Shown one piece after another: positions 35,818 through 46,731 of a stretch of 64,000 nt of DNA (within the stretch, counting starts at the first letter, position 1; every line of letters begins with the position of its first letter). Source of the stretch: Phytopythium helicoides (lineage: Eukaryota; Oomycota; Peronosporomycetes; Pythiales; Pythiaceae). The notes under the pieces are model-generated. The model was not told the origin of the DNA, ran no database searches, and worked only from the letters and a program-made list of their open reading frames with translations. The stretch lies in assembly GCA_024867545.1 (NCBI GenBank), contig JANFNE010000005.1, forward strand, positions 1,488,001 through 1,552,000, read 5' to 3'. A program made the position numbers and the translations under genes.

Positions 35818-38800
35818 TTAGGAACCTGCCGCCTGTGTCTTGAATCGCTCAAATGCTTGATTAAGTACCGTAAAGAGCTCTTTCGCTTCGAGCTGTTCCG
35901 GAACTGACGCATTTCGCAGTTTATCAGGGTGAATAACGCGGATAATACTCCTGAACAGCAGTAAAGTAGATGAGGTAAGCACCAAATCTGACGCAGCACA
36001 TCATGCAATCACAGTACCTGTACGCCTTCCGCACAGTTTCGTTATCGGGGGACTGCACAACCATAAGCTGACAGTTCTTCAGCGCGTCACTGGTTGAAAT
36101 CTGGTCGAGCGTGAGGATCATGTGCAGCAACTCCTTTCCGAACGCCCACATCTCGACCTTGCGATGAATTTGTCCTCGAACTTGATCTGCTTCCTCCGCT
36201 TCCTGTTTGCGTTTCATCTCCATTTCATGACGCTCGCGGAGACGCGCTTGCTGTCGGAGATACAGCTCCGTATCCGCTTCCGTCGGCTCAGGCGGCAATG
36301 GTGGCGATTCGGTGGGTTGGAGCACGGTAGGCGCAGGCTTGGTTTCTTCTTCATTGCCCCCATCCCCTTCATCTTCGCTTCCCGATGTTTTACTCTCGTT
36401 TTGACGCTGTGAGTGTCGTCTAGAGCGCCCCTCCTCCATAGTGTCGCCCCGCGGTCGTTGCTCGAAGTGGACCGGCGTATCTTTCTGCATCTGCTGTTTG
36501 GTCATTTGCTGCCGCATTTGGGATACGCGCACCGTCTTCATACTGGCTGGCCGTCGACGTCCGGTACGACGTGCCTGTTGCTGTTTGCGTTTGCGCTCGC
36601 GCTCTTCTTGCGCCATTTTCTCCCATTCTTTTTCGTACTCCTCCTTCTTCTTGTGCTCGGCGTGCTCCTTCTCTTCTTTTTTCTTTAGCTTGTCATTGCG
36701 CTTTTTGGTCCGTGCCTCCATATACTCATTCATTCGGTTCTTTACAACAGACTTGTGTCGTCCGTCAGCGTGGGAATGGTGGTGGGTCGACGCATCGGGG
36801 GACCGGGGAAGCGACATCGAACGCTTATCACGTTTTTTGCTAGTCGTGTCTTTTTCTTCCGTCCGCCCTCTGCTACGGTGTTTTGCCGACAGCCGCCTAG
36901 CTTCGTCGTCTGAAGCCGAAGAAGATGACGAGGACGATGACTCTGATCGATCACTCTTGGATCGTGACGGCTGCCGGTGAGCTGGTTGTGCAGGTGATGA
37001 AAAAGGCGAAGGCTTCTCGACAGAAGCAGCATTGTCTTCGTCAGAGCTTGAGTCATCGGATAAATCTGATGAAGAGGATTTACTGGAGACCTGCGCTGCT
37101 GTCTTGGCTGTTGGTATTGGCGGAGATCGAGTTGCGACTCCTGCGACGTTAGCAATAGGGATAGGCGCAGGGGGATCCAGAGGTGCCCGCCGCGCTATTT
37201 CAATAGCTGACTCGTCCGATGAAGATGAATCATCTGAATCATCCGAGTCGCTTGAATCAGCATCTGCGCCGCCGTCCACTGCCGAAAACAACGGTGGAGG
37301 CGACGGAGCGACCGCGGGTTTGTCAGCTGAACGAGAAAGCGGGATATCTTGTGCGAGTGGTGGCGGGGGCGGAGGAGGGGCTTCATCCTCGCTGTCAAAT
37401 GAACTCGATGAGTCGCTTTCACTTCCAAAAATGCTGTCACTCGATTCGTCTTCATGGTGGGACGGGGACCTTGCAACATACATACGCGGCCGTTCCTTCA
37501 GCACTTTGCCACGACCTGACACCGCAGCACGAGGCAGTGGCGATACAACACTAGACGCAGAAGCAGCTGGCGCTGGGGCTGCAGCACTAGCGTTAACAGT
37601 CGGTTGCGAGACCACTGGGGTAGTGTCTTGAGAGTTTCCTGAGGTAGCAGAGCTTCGAGGGGACGATGAACGTTTAAACTTGATGGAGAATTTTTCAAAA
37701 AAGTTCACGGATGATGATGCAGTCTTCAATCCGCCGGGTGCTGGGCTAGTTGTAGCCTTATCCTCAGCAATCTCCTGCGTGAACGTCTCAAGTGGAGTTT
37801 GGAGTGCATTCACGGAGCTTCCACGCTTCTTGCGTGTTGGCTCTTGGTCAGGAGCAGGATTTTCTTTTGAATCACCAGCATTATCAGATGACTTGCCGAT
37901 ACCAAACGGCGAGGATGAGAACAATCCGGAAGAGCTGCTTCTTGAACGGTTCTGAGAACGCGAGCGCTCTCTAGCATGTGCAGGGCTTGGCGGAGTGGAT
38001 CCATTTTGCGTGGCTACAGTCGTCGTTGGAGCAGTAAAGTCAAAGCTAGACAGATCTGCGGCACTTGCGGCACTGCTTGCCGGGCTCGGGATGTTTGCCG
38101 ACCCTGCTGCAGCTGCATTCGCGTCGAAGAAACCCGCAATGTTTGCTCCGGACGTCTGGAGCGCGCCGAGTTGTTGCTTGAGGTATTTTTTCTCCTCGCG
38201 CTCTTTGTCCAGCTGGTACCTCAGTCCTCGGCTAATAGCCTCAGCGTTTTCAAATTGCTTCACAAGAGCTTGGTACTCCTCGGTTTGCTTTATGCGTGAG
38301 GGCAATAGATTTTCTGCAGCCGCAGCCGCCGCAGCTTCAGCGCCGGCCTTTGCAGCACTCGCTTCTGCGATTGCAGCCTCAAGTTCACCTTCAAGCTCCT
38401 GGATCTTGCGGCGCAGCGCAATGTTCTCTGCAAGCTTGGCCTGCACGCTCTGCTCTGCAATCTCTGCCGCGCGATCTGCTCTGCCTTGCACATGCCGTTC
38501 GTGCTGCTTCCACTTGGCGTCAAAGTCGCTCTGCAGTTTCACGAACCGTTGCTCTGCCTCTGACCGAGCCTTGTCCAGATTTTCTGCCGAGTCCACACGG
38601 AGCTGGCTGTTCTCAGCAGTCAACGCTGCCACCTTCGCTTGGAGTTCGGCCACTTGGATTTCTGACTGCTCCGTGAACCGTGCCATACGCTCGCTCGCTT
38701 TCATGAGCTGCTTGTTGCGCTTTTCAATGATCCGCTGACACTCCTTCATGCGGATCTCGCACTCTTCTTTTTCCTTGGACTCCCGCACGACCTGGGACTC

Positions 38801-39507
38801 CAGCTGGTCGATGCGTTGCTGAGCCGCCTCGAACTGGCCGCGCATGGCGTCCATCTCTGATTTCTTCTTGGTCTGTCGCAGCTTTGCTCGCTCCTGGAAG
38901 GACTCGATAGATTCCGCATCGTCATCCGCTTCAAACAGCCCGCGTCGCTCGGGCAGGACCGCCGATCCGCCAAGATTCTCGTTGGGTTCCGCCGTTGAGG
39001 TCGAAGCTGCAGTCGCAGAAGTAGAGCCCAGCGTGAACGAGGCAGAGGCCGGGAACATGGTGCGTCTGCGCACGTCCGGGAACTGTTTCTTGGAGTTGGC
39101 GTTGGCCGAGCGGCTGCGCGGGTTGGCGCCCATCATGGACGCCGAGCGCGTCGGGAACAGCGGGGCCTTGCTGTCGCCGCCGCGGTCGTCGCCATCCGGC
39201 GCGTCTTCGGCCTCGACCGAGGACGAGGAGGAGGCCGATGGGGAGAAGAGGTTGTCCCTCACGCGGCGCTTGTCCTTGGCCTCGCTCGCCTTGGCATCTG
39301 CGGTCGCGGAAAGCAGGCACGGCATGGGCGTCAGTCGGCCTTCCTCGGGGCTCCCGGCGGCTCCAGAGCTCGGAAACGCGCCGTTCCGCCGCCAAAATGC
39401 GGCGCAGCGGCGCGGGAGCGAGTGGAGCGCGACGCGGGACGCGCGGCGGCACGCACGGCGGCCGTAGACGCACCTTTGGCCGGCGAGCCCAGGAACATTC
39501 GGCGCAT
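35818..39507 (-). CDS. Coiled-coil protein with C-terminal auxilin-type J domain
   Basis: Three exons, 39507-39474, 39297-36018 and 35950-35818, give 1148 residues starting MRRMFLGSPAK. The introns are 176 and 67 bases and phases agree. Residues ~100-400 are coiled coil with cysteine-poor heptads. Residues ~420-950 are Ser/Pro/Asp-rich and disordered with many acidic serine clusters (SSDSDDSDDSSSSDES). A basic KKR-rich helix follows. The last ~100 residues form a J domain of the auxilin/GAK class: FGKELLHMILTLDQIS..SPDNETVRKAYR joined to SIIRVIHPDKL..ELFTVLNQAFERF, with HPD intact. Such J domains recruit Hsp70 for clathrin uncoating or related tasks; the client here is unknown. The frame is open far upstream of 39507, but the short first exon gives a cleaner N-terminus. 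Confidence 0.82.
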
Positions 39508-39991
39508 GATGGCAAATCCTCGCGACTTGCCCCCGATGACGGCAGCGGCATGAGGCTCTGAGAAATAATAGGCGCCTCGTATAAACTAATACCTTGGTTA
39601 AAATAATAAATAATAGGCGCCTCGTATAAACTAATACCTTGGCGCGACAGTGCAACCCACATCAAGGACCATGGTGGAGGCGCCGCGGGGCTCGACTCGA
39701 GCGCCGCCCAGCGAGAGCGCGGGGCCAGTTGACGGCGCGTGAGGGGCGAGAGAGCAAGCGGAGCGCGGTCGCTCGCCAGCGGCACGTTGGAGCGGCTTGA
39801 AGGAGCAAATTGGAAGCGAATGGAGCGACTTGAAGGAGCCAACCTGAAGCGCGCTCGCCGTCAACTCGCGGGGAAAGCTGCTCGATGGCGAGGCTTGGTG
39901 CGTGGAGACTCGTTCCAAGCTTCACTTTCCGACTTCTCCAGCAGCCCACAGCAGCTCCGAGCCCAATCAAGCCCACCAGCTACTCAAGACC
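39508..39991. promoter_or_regulatory. Divergent intergenic region
   Basis: A 484-base stretch between the J-domain gene and the small secreted protein gene. It holds the 34-bp direct repeat described separately, flanked by AT-rich sequence in an otherwise GC-rich surrounding, and a purine-rich segment (39770-39860). The open frames here lack similarity to anything. Both promoters are expected in it. Confidence 0.4.
39564..39642. repeat. 34-bp direct repeat, two copies 45 bp apart
   Basis: The same 34 bases (beginning AATAATAGGCGCCTCGTATA, ending ACCTTGG) occur at 39564-39597 and 39609-39642 with an AT-rich 11-base spacer. The copies are identical as read. GGCGCC within each copy is palindromic. 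Position between divergent start codons suggests either regulatory sites or a local tandem duplication. Confidence 0.9.
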
Positions 39992-40471
39992 ATGAAGTCC
40001 GTCTCGATCTATGCGCTCGCTGTGGCCGCTGCCTGCTCGGTGGCTGCCGGAGTTCATGTCGCCGATCCGGTGCTGAGCGTCAACGTCGGCACGCAGCCAC
40101 AACTCAACGATTTCGCCGGGCTTGTCAACAAGAACACTGTCTTGAAGAACAACAACGTTGCGATCGCTTCGAGCAGCGTCGCAGCGGTCCAGGACGACAC
40201 GCTCTCGGTCCAGGAGGCTGACGGCGATCTCCCGATTGGAGTATGGCTGACGGGCCAGCAAGAGCCGATCACTGAGGCCCACGAGACGGAAGATGGCGAT
40301 CTTGAGTTCTTCCGCCGTGGCTTCCGCCGTCAGGCATTCTGCTACCGTCGTGGGTTCTCGACGATCTGCGGCTGGCGCTACCCGTCCGACTTTTGGTTCC
40401 GTCGTGGCCGCTTCATCTACGGAGGATCTTGCGGCTTTGATCGATCGTTCGGCAGCTACTACTACTGCTAA
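39992..40471 (+). CDS. Small secreted cysteine-containing protein
   Basis: A single exon of 159 residues. A clear signal peptide (MKSVSIYALAVAAACSVAAG) has a likely cut after VAAG or GVHA. The middle is Val/Asn/Asp-rich. The last 55 residues are Arg/Phe/Tyr/Gly-rich with four cysteines (AFCYRRGFSTICGW, GGSCGFD, terminal YYYC), enough for two disulphides. No RxLR, LxLFLAK or elicitin pattern is present. In oomycetes, genes of this type encode wall or apoplastic proteins, including candidate effectors. That role is inference from size and secretion only. Confidence 0.75.
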   Translation: MKSVSIYALAVAAACSVAAGVHVADPVLSVNVGTQPQLNDFAGLVNKNTVLKNNNVAIASSSVAAVQDDTLSVQEADGDLPIGVWLTGQQEPITEAHETEDGDLEFFRRGFRRQAFCYRRGFSTICGWRYPSDFWFRRGRFIYGGSCGFDRSFGSYYYC

Positions 40472-40767
40472 TTCTGTGGCCCGAGGCACTTGAGTGGAGA
40501 AGTTATGCTTGTTAGCATTGCTAGCTCATAGATGTTATGAGTGGTAGCACTGGTGTAGTGCCAGGTATGAGCTCAGGCTCGGGTTATAACACTGATGGAA
40601 TGCATGCAAATTGCACACTCCAAGTATCTAATGGTGACGCGTTCTTTTCTTCCAGAGCAATTTGAAGATTGTTTCGTCTTGAACCGACGCGCGGCTCCTC
40701 ACACCCTCACTCGACATCCTGCCCAGCCAGACGCGGGGCAAGCAGTGGTCTTCCGACCAAAATCATC

Positions 40768-42997
40768 ATGAGCGAGTTGCAGCTGATCGTCGAACAGCTC
40801 AATAAGGAGCCGTTCCGGCTGGGCCTTACGCTCGTGGCCTTCGATGAGAAGAGCAATTTTGAGCTTCTGCAGGTGCTCAACGATGTCTTTGCCGAAATGG
40901 ACTCGACGAAGCATTCAGTGGATTTACGTCGAGAAGCGGACGAGGCGCGAGCCATGAGGTACCTCGAGTTCCTTCAGCTGCTCAAGTTTCCCCTCCCGAG
41001 AGACATTGAAGGATTTCGAGATGCCTTGATGCTTGGCGACCGCCAGGTGATCTATGCAGTCCTACACTGGGCACTTAAGAGCTTGCCAACTCACAAGAAA
41101 CGCGCATATCTTGGACGCTTCTTAGCGCCAGTGAACGTCCCACAAGAGTACTTTGGAAACGAAAGTGCGTGCTAGCTGCTGTGTTTGTCATGAATGTCGG
41201 TGACTGCATCTAACAGTATTATAAGCAGGTCTGCTGGCGATGTTTGAGCATCACAAGCAGCTTCAGGAGCAGTTCAAGGTAATTCACAAAGAGGTGGATG
41301 CACTACGGTCAACAAAGTCGCGCCCCGGCGAGCTTCGCAAGGAGATCACTCAAATGGAAGAAGAAGCCGCTCAGCTGGTGGAGAAGATTGCAGCGCTGAA
41401 AAAGAAAACCGCCGGCGAGAGTGGATTCAAAGACGTCCTTGAGGCTACTAGCGCATTGCGAAAAGAGCAAGAAGAGCAAGCTAAGCTGGCCGAGCGTAAG
41501 CGGGACCAAATGTTGGCACTTTCGCTGGTAGAAAAGCGTGCACGCGAGAGTGAGGCAAGGCTGATGGAGTTACGAGGCGCACTTCGGTCAGACACGTCTC
41601 CTGATCAACTATTCGATCACCTCCAGACCCAGGTGAGTCGCAATCAAGATCTGTTGATTCATAAATTCCCCCAGGAATTTCGTACACAGCAAGAGAACCT
41701 ACAGCGAGTCGAAAAAGCACTCGCCGAGCCACCAAAGACGGAACACGACATCGCTGACATGGAAGATGAAATCGCGCAATTACGCTCAATGATACAGCAG
41801 TACCAGGCTCAAGTTGCCGAGGCTCAGCGAGCTAACGGTGCAAACGGAGGTGACGACAAGCTCGCGATATTTCGTCAGCATGCAAGTGTGCAAGCGAAAA
41901 AGCTTGCTGACAAGGAAGAGGAAGCTCAGCGTGCACAACAGGACAAAGCGTCGATAATGAAACAGATCGAAAGTACCGAGGCGAAATTGGCGGAGATCGC
42001 AAGAACGGCAGGGGGCGCGGGGGCCATGACGCGTGAAGAGTTCAAGCAGTATTCCAACATGCTGCGCAACAAGACGGCGCAATACAAGAAAGTTAAGGCC
42101 GAGCTCGCTGAGCTCGCTGCCGAGAGTGTGGTGCTCCATCGCACAGAACAACTTCTCAAGAGCAGAAGCGCAGATCTCGAGGGCTTCTTGAAGGACTTGG
42201 AAGCAAAGAGAGGTGTGGCAGGGTTCCTCGAGACACACGAGAAATTGGATGCAGTGTCTGCAATGAATGCGCAAATCAACCAGCTAAAGGGAGAAACACT
42301 GGAAGAGATTTCTCGCATTGTCACGGATCTGAACCAAACTCTCAAGGAGCGCAAAAACCAGCTTGCACCTCAAATCAAGGAGCTACGTGCAGTACGCCAA
42401 AAGTACCAAGAGACAGAGCAGGTATACCTCGACAAGAAGGCGCAGTACGATGCCACTGCAGTTGGTCTCGAGGCAGAGCGCTTAAAACTTGAACAGGAGT
42501 GTTCAGCCTTCCAAGACGACTGTCTGCGTGAGGAGTCTCAATTTCATCTACTGCACTGCCAGCTAGAGATTGAACGTGCACGTGCTGATAAGGTGGCACA
42601 GGAGGTTGAGTTTGAGAGCGGGGCTGGAGGAAAAAGGCTTCTTCGGGACATTCGCTCATTTCAGGAGCTTTACAAGCATAAGGTTGCTCAGCAGGAGTCC
42701 CTCACAAAGGAACTGCGCAAGCAACAAAAAACCCTGAAAACGAGTGCCGGTGATCGCGCCAAACAGAAAGAGATGTTTGAGCATCTAGCAAAGCTGTTAA
42801 GCTGCAAGGTGCGGCTTGCGAGTGGTGCAAGCGGTGGGAGTGGAGGCAGTAGTGGAATTGGAATTGGCGGTATGGGTGGCGGTGCGATGGGAGTCGGTGG
42901 TATGGGCGGCGGGATGGGCCGTGATATCTTTGACGGCCACGCGGACATTGCCCACTTTGATGTTGGTGGGGCCAATGTCATGACCCTCGACGGATAA
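40768..42997 (+). CDS. IFT81: Intraflagellar transport protein 81
   Basis: Two exons, 40768-41164 and 41229-42997 (intron of 64 bases), give 721 residues. IFT81 is a core IFT-B subunit that, with IFT74, carries tubulin into the growing flagellum. The N-terminal ~125 residues match the IFT81 calponin-homology head: LNKEPFRLGLTLVAFDEKSNFELLQVLNDVFAEMD..., VIYAVLHWALKSLPTHKKRAYLGRFL. The rest is coiled coil (FEHHKQLQEQFKVIHKEVDALRS, then EMEEE-like heptads). The C-terminus has a Gly/Met-rich tail (GGSGGSSGIGIGGMGGG) that I do not recall from other IFT81 proteins. The ATG at 40768 aligns with the usual N-terminus MSxxxxxxxxLNKEPF. Confidence 0.95.
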
Positions 42998-43574
42998 ACA
43001 TTTGGGCCATGTGCGCGCCATCTCACTTACATGCATTGCTTTCTTCCGCATTGAAAATCAAATGTTTCCAACGATAAACACGTTCTCATGACGAGCGGCG
43101 TGCCCACCATCTAGATTTCTATGAGTGCTCAACCATGACTCATGTGCTAGCAGCGCCTGTCGTATTCCCAACTCATGGCGTGCATTGTGTGTCACTGCGC
43201 CAATTACTTTTTAGCATCATGTCGCTGTAGACCCCTCCGGTCGACGGCGTAACAAGTACGCATGCTCGCACGCTCGCCCACTCACTCAACTGAGGACGTC
43301 GAAACCCAAAGAGATAGATGTCTATGAAAGGTGCATGCGTGTTTGTTACTTGATTCATGTACTTGACGTGTTCTTACGCTACTACGCGAGTATGAACATG
43401 AACATACGGAGAGGTCCACATGCAGTAAGGTGCGCATGATGCGACTCACATGCACACAACAACAACATACAACAACATACACTACGGTCGAGCTGACTGA
43501 CTTGGTAGGCGGGTCGTTGACAACGAGGCTCGAGTCACTCGATCTCGATCAGCTCGCTCGACCAGATCGGCTAT
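42998..43574. other. Intergenic DNA and degenerate left edge of the array
   Basis: No gene was recognised between IFT81 and the first array gene. From about 43230 the sequence becomes similar to the spacer of the tandem units (for example AAAGAGAT..TATGAAAGG and GCATGCGTGTTTGTTACTTGA) but with many differences. The left boundary of the array is therefore near 43230. Confidence 0.6.
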
Positions 43575-43615
43575 ATCAGCTCGATCAGCTCGATCAGCTC
43601 GATCAGCTCGATCAG
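43575..43615. repeat. 9-bp minisatellite, array unit 1
   Basis: ATCAGCTCG repeated four and a half times, overlapping the stop codon of the unit 1 gene. Read on the gene strand, each repeat brings another in-frame TGA. Confidence 0.9.
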
Positions 43616-44586
43616 CGCCAGCGAGGGCGAACAGCGGACGTCGTCGTGGCGACTTTGGATGCGCACTTGGTGGGGGCGGAGGTAGCTGTGGTGGTCGCTT
43701 TAGCAGCAGCAGCAAGAGCACCCTTGGAGGCTAGGTCCTCACGCCTGCGGCCGAGCGAAACAAATCGCATATCACGTGTGTAGGTGACTGTTGTAGCAGC
43801 CTTCGAGGCTTGGTCCTCACGCCGGCGACCGAGCGAAACAAATCGCATATCACGTCGCTGGGACGTAACAGCAGGGACGACCGCAATAGCATCAGCGGCT
43901 GGCGTGACCGGCAGCAGCTGCTCGGATCGCCGGCGGCCTTGTGACACAAAGTGGCGGAGTTGAAACTCACGCTTCAGGATTCGCTCTTGCTCGGCGGAGG
44001 CTGTGCGGAAACTGGTGGAGAGCTCCGTGTTGATGGCGAGGACTTCGCTCTCGCTTTCGCCCTCACTCTCGCAGCCGTTCTCGCACTTGCAGTCGCAGCC
44101 ATTCTCGCTGTCGAAGTCATTGTCGTTGTCGCTTACGCGCTCCGAGACGATGTTGCTCTCGTTGTCGCAGTCGCGGTCGCTGTCGTCCTCGTCCGTGGTC
44201 GAGTCGGCTTCCGTGCTGTCTTCAGCGTCGACTAGGTCCTTGGCTTCACTTTGGGCGTGGACCGAAGTGGTTGGTTGCTTCTCCACATCCTTCGAGGCGT
44301 TCACGCTAGTGCGCGCGTCGGCAGCGAGGCTCTCGACCTCCGTGTCGTCGTGCGAGGCCGTCAAGGCCGTCGAGGAGGGAGTTGTCGCGATGGGAGCCGC
44401 GTGGGAGGCCGCCGAGAGCAGCAACGACGCCGCGAAGACCACAGAGACGACGACGGAGGCGACGGAGACGACGGAGACGGTGACGGCGCGGAACAGCGGC
44501 GAGCAGGCGGCGAACGCCAGCAGGGAGGTGAGTGCCAGCAGGGAGGCGACGGCGGTGGCGGTGGCGACGACAGTGGTGGCGCTCAT
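43612..44586 (-). CDS. FVSxGRRR-repeat protein, array unit 1
   Basis: Encodes 324 residues from the ATG at 44586. The frame is open 89 codons further upstream, but MSATTVVATATAVASLLALT begins the hydrophobic part. Residues 9-29 and 33-60 are hydrophobic (signal peptide plus membrane helix, or a hairpin). Residues 75-185 are very acidic with a CDCKCENGC cluster at 164-172. The C-terminal 120 residues are basic and repetitive: HFVSQGRRR at 212-220 and RFVSLGRRR at 248-256 and 274-282, each followed by an acidic SE or ED. KR or RR precedes the first two. No family was recognised. This copy is the most diverged of the six in its flank. Confidence 0.72.
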   Translation of the reverse strand: MSATTVVATATAVASLLALTSLLAFAACSPLFRAVTVSVVSVASVVVSVVFAASLLLSAASHAAPIATTPSSTALTASHDDTEVESLAADARTSVNASKDVEKQPTTSVHAQSEAKDLVDAEDSTEADSTTDEDDSDRDCDNESNIVSERVSDNDNDFDSENGCDCKCENGCESEGESESEVLAINTELSTSFRTASAEQERILKREFQLRHFVSQGRRRSEQLLPVTPAADAIAVVPAVTSQRRDMRFVSLGRRREDQASKAATTVTYTRDMRFVSLGRRREDLASKGALAAAAKATTTATSAPTKCASKVATTTSAVRPRWR

Positions 44587-45710
44587 GACGTCTGGAGGCT
44601 GGTGGCCGTGGGAGAGCGCGGGAGCTTCGCTTGGCTTGGCTTGTTCTCTTGGCGGCGAGAAGGAAAGTGAGGGCTCGGCCGGAAAAGGCAACCCGAGTTG
44701 ACTTGGTGTTTGTATGTGTGGATTTTCGGAGAAAACCCTCGGAAAGGCTCGTGGTGGCCTGGGAGTCACGATCCTGAGGCACCAGCCAGCGCCTCTGGAG
44801 ATCGCTGTGTGCGTCTGTGAGACTCGTGTGCTGCCTGCCGCGTTGCCGCGCATGCGTCATGAGCTGCTCCGTGCTCCGATCCGATGGACCCTCCGTGGTT
44901 GAAGTGGATCTGTACCCATTTCCGCCGGACCAGCCGGAACCGTCACATGGCTACGTGACGCGACATCACAGCCACGTCACATGCGTGCACGAGGTAGATC
45001 CGAGCAGCTTCCAGTCGATGAGCACGTAGGTTGGGTATGAGTGGGAGTTGGAGTTGGAGGGAGGCTGTCGTCGCGGACTGATTGGTTCGTCTTGGGACCG
45101 CGAGAGCTGCGCTCATGACGAGTTACTGGATGTTTGTGGAGAGTGGAGATTCGAGTGAACTTCGAGTCACTTCCTCGAGTGGCGTGCTCTGGACGTGGAT
45201 GTGGATGCTGATTGTGTAAGAGCTCGTGATGGTATTCGTGCTTGTCGAGGTGATCCTTTCCCGGCGATCTATTTGCCTCCATGCCTACCCGCAGGCTTCT
45301 CGGTGACACTGTGAGCCAGCATCAACCATGAAAACGGCTGGCATCTCCATGAGCCTTCTTTTCGAGCTTGACGCGTCACAGTAGGCTGCCACACGGAGGC
45401 CAAACGAGTCGTTCGAGAGTGATAAGCGAATGGGAAGAATGAAAGGACAAGGCGCAACCAACGAGTCATGACCAACAAACCGCAAACGCATCCGATCGAC
45501 AGCGTAACATGCACGCACGCTCGCTCGACTGGGGACGTCGAAACTCAAAGAGATGTTTATGAAAGGCGCATGCGTGTTTGTTACTTGAGGTCATCTCACG
45601 CTATGCACATGCACACTACAACAACAAAATAAATTACGGTCGAGCCGACTGACTCACTGGCAGGCCGTTGAGCAAGAGGCTGGAGCAGCTAGCTCGATTG
45701 AATCGGTTCG
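44587..45710. other. Array spacer (repeated in all units)
   Basis: About 1.1 kb between consecutive array genes. It must hold the promoter of the unit 1 gene at its left end and the 3' part of the next unit at its right end. Small open frames of 62-110 residues recur in every unit but have no similarity or codon pattern of real genes, and the 110-residue one is His/Pro/Thr-rich. Equivalent spacers lie at 46732-47867, 48979-50114, 51226-52361, 53473-54608 and, truncated, 55720-56115. Confidence 0.6.
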
Positions 45711-45760
45711 ATCAGCTCGATCAGCTCGATCAGCTCGATCAGCTCGATCAGCTCGATCAG
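45711..45760. repeat. 9-bp minisatellite, array unit 2
   Basis: ATCAGCTCG repeated five and a half times across the stop codon of the unit 2 gene, one repeat longer than in unit 1. Confidence 0.9.
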
Positions 45761-46731
45761 CGCCAGCGAGGGCGAACAGCGGACGTCGTCGTGGCGACTT
45801 TGGATGCGCACTTGGTGGGGGCGGAGGTAGCTGTGGTGGTCGCTTCAGCAGCAGCAGCAAGAGCACCCTTGGAGGCTTGGTCCTCACGCCGGCGACCGAG
45901 CGAAACAAATCGCGTATCACGTGTGGGGGTGACTGTTGTAGCAACCTTGGCTGCTTGGTCCTCGCGCCGTCGACCGAGAGAAACAAATCGCATATCACGT
46001 CGCTGGGACGTAACAGCAGGGACGACCGCAATAGCATCAGCGGCTGGCGTGACCGGCAGCAGCTGCTCGGATCGCCGGCGGCCTTGTGACACAAAGTGGC
46101 GGAGTTGAAACTCACGCTTCAGGATTCGCTCTTGCTCGGCGGAGGCTGTGCGGAAACTGGTGGAGAGCTCCGTGTTGATGGCGAGGACTTCGCTCTCGCT
46201 TTCGCCCTCACTCTCGCAGCCGTTCTCGCACTTGCAGTCGCAGCCATTCTCGCTGTCGAAGTCATTGTCGTTGTCGCTTACGCGCTCCGAGACGATGTTG
46301 CTCTCGTTGTCGCAGTCGCGGTCGCTGTCGTCCTCGTCCGTGGTCGAGTCGGCTTCCGTGCTGTCTTCAGCGTCGACCAGGTCCTTGGCTTCACTTTGGG
46401 CGTGGACCGAAGTGGTTGGTTGCTTCTCCACATCCTTCGAGGCGTTCACGCTAGTGCGCGCGTCGGCAGCGAGGCTCTCGACCTCCGTGTCGTCGTGCGA
46501 GGCCGTCAAGGCCGTCGAGGAGGCAGTTGTCGCGATGGGAGCCGCGAGGGAGGCCGACGAGAGCAGCAGCGGCGCCGCGAAGACGACAGAGACGACGACG
46601 GAGGCGACGGAGACGACGGAGACGGTGACGGCGCGGAACAGCGGCGAGCAGGCGGCGAACGCCAGCAGGGAGGTGAGTGCCAGCAGGGAGGCGACGGCGG
46701 TGGCGGTGGCGACGACAGTGGTGGCGCTCAT
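45757..46731 (-). CDS. FVSxGRRR-repeat protein, array unit 2
   Basis: Encodes 324 residues from the ATG at 46731, the same layout as unit 1, with two RFVSLGRRR and one HFVSQGRRR motif. It differs from all other copies around residues 52-72 (AAPLLLSSASLAAPIATTAS) and in the linker between the repeats (AAKVATTVTPTRDTRFVSLG). Cysteine cluster and acidic block are unchanged, so the variable positions lie in the hydrophobic segment and the repeats. Confidence 0.72.
   Translation of the reverse strand: MSATTVVATATAVASLLALTSLLAFAACSPLFRAVTVSVVSVASVVVSVVFAAPLLLSSASLAAPIATTASSTALTASHDDTEVESLAADARTSVNASKDVEKQPTTSVHAQSEAKDLVDAEDSTEADSTTDEDDSDRDCDNESNIVSERVSDNDNDFDSENGCDCKCENGCESEGESESEVLAINTELSTSFRTASAEQERILKREFQLRHFVSQGRRRSEQLLPVTPAADAIAVVPAVTSQRRDMRFVSLGRRREDQAAKVATTVTPTRDTRFVSLGRRREDQASKGALAAAAEATTTATSAPTKCASKVATTTSAVRPRWR

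Noticed and set aside
39992..40471. RxLR-type effector
   Set aside because: The FFRRGFRR segment is not RxLR and no EER follows; the protein is only called secreted and Cys-containing.
44003..44701. 232-residue plus-strand frame antisense to each array gene
   Set aside because: Present in all six copies only because it mirrors the Ser/Asp/Glu-rich coding strand (Ser/Leu/Val repeats). The minus strand has the meaningful domain plan.
44977..45309. 110-residue minus-strand frame in every array spacer
   Set aside because: His/Pro/Thr-rich with no start context or similarity, and conserved only because the whole unit is duplicated.
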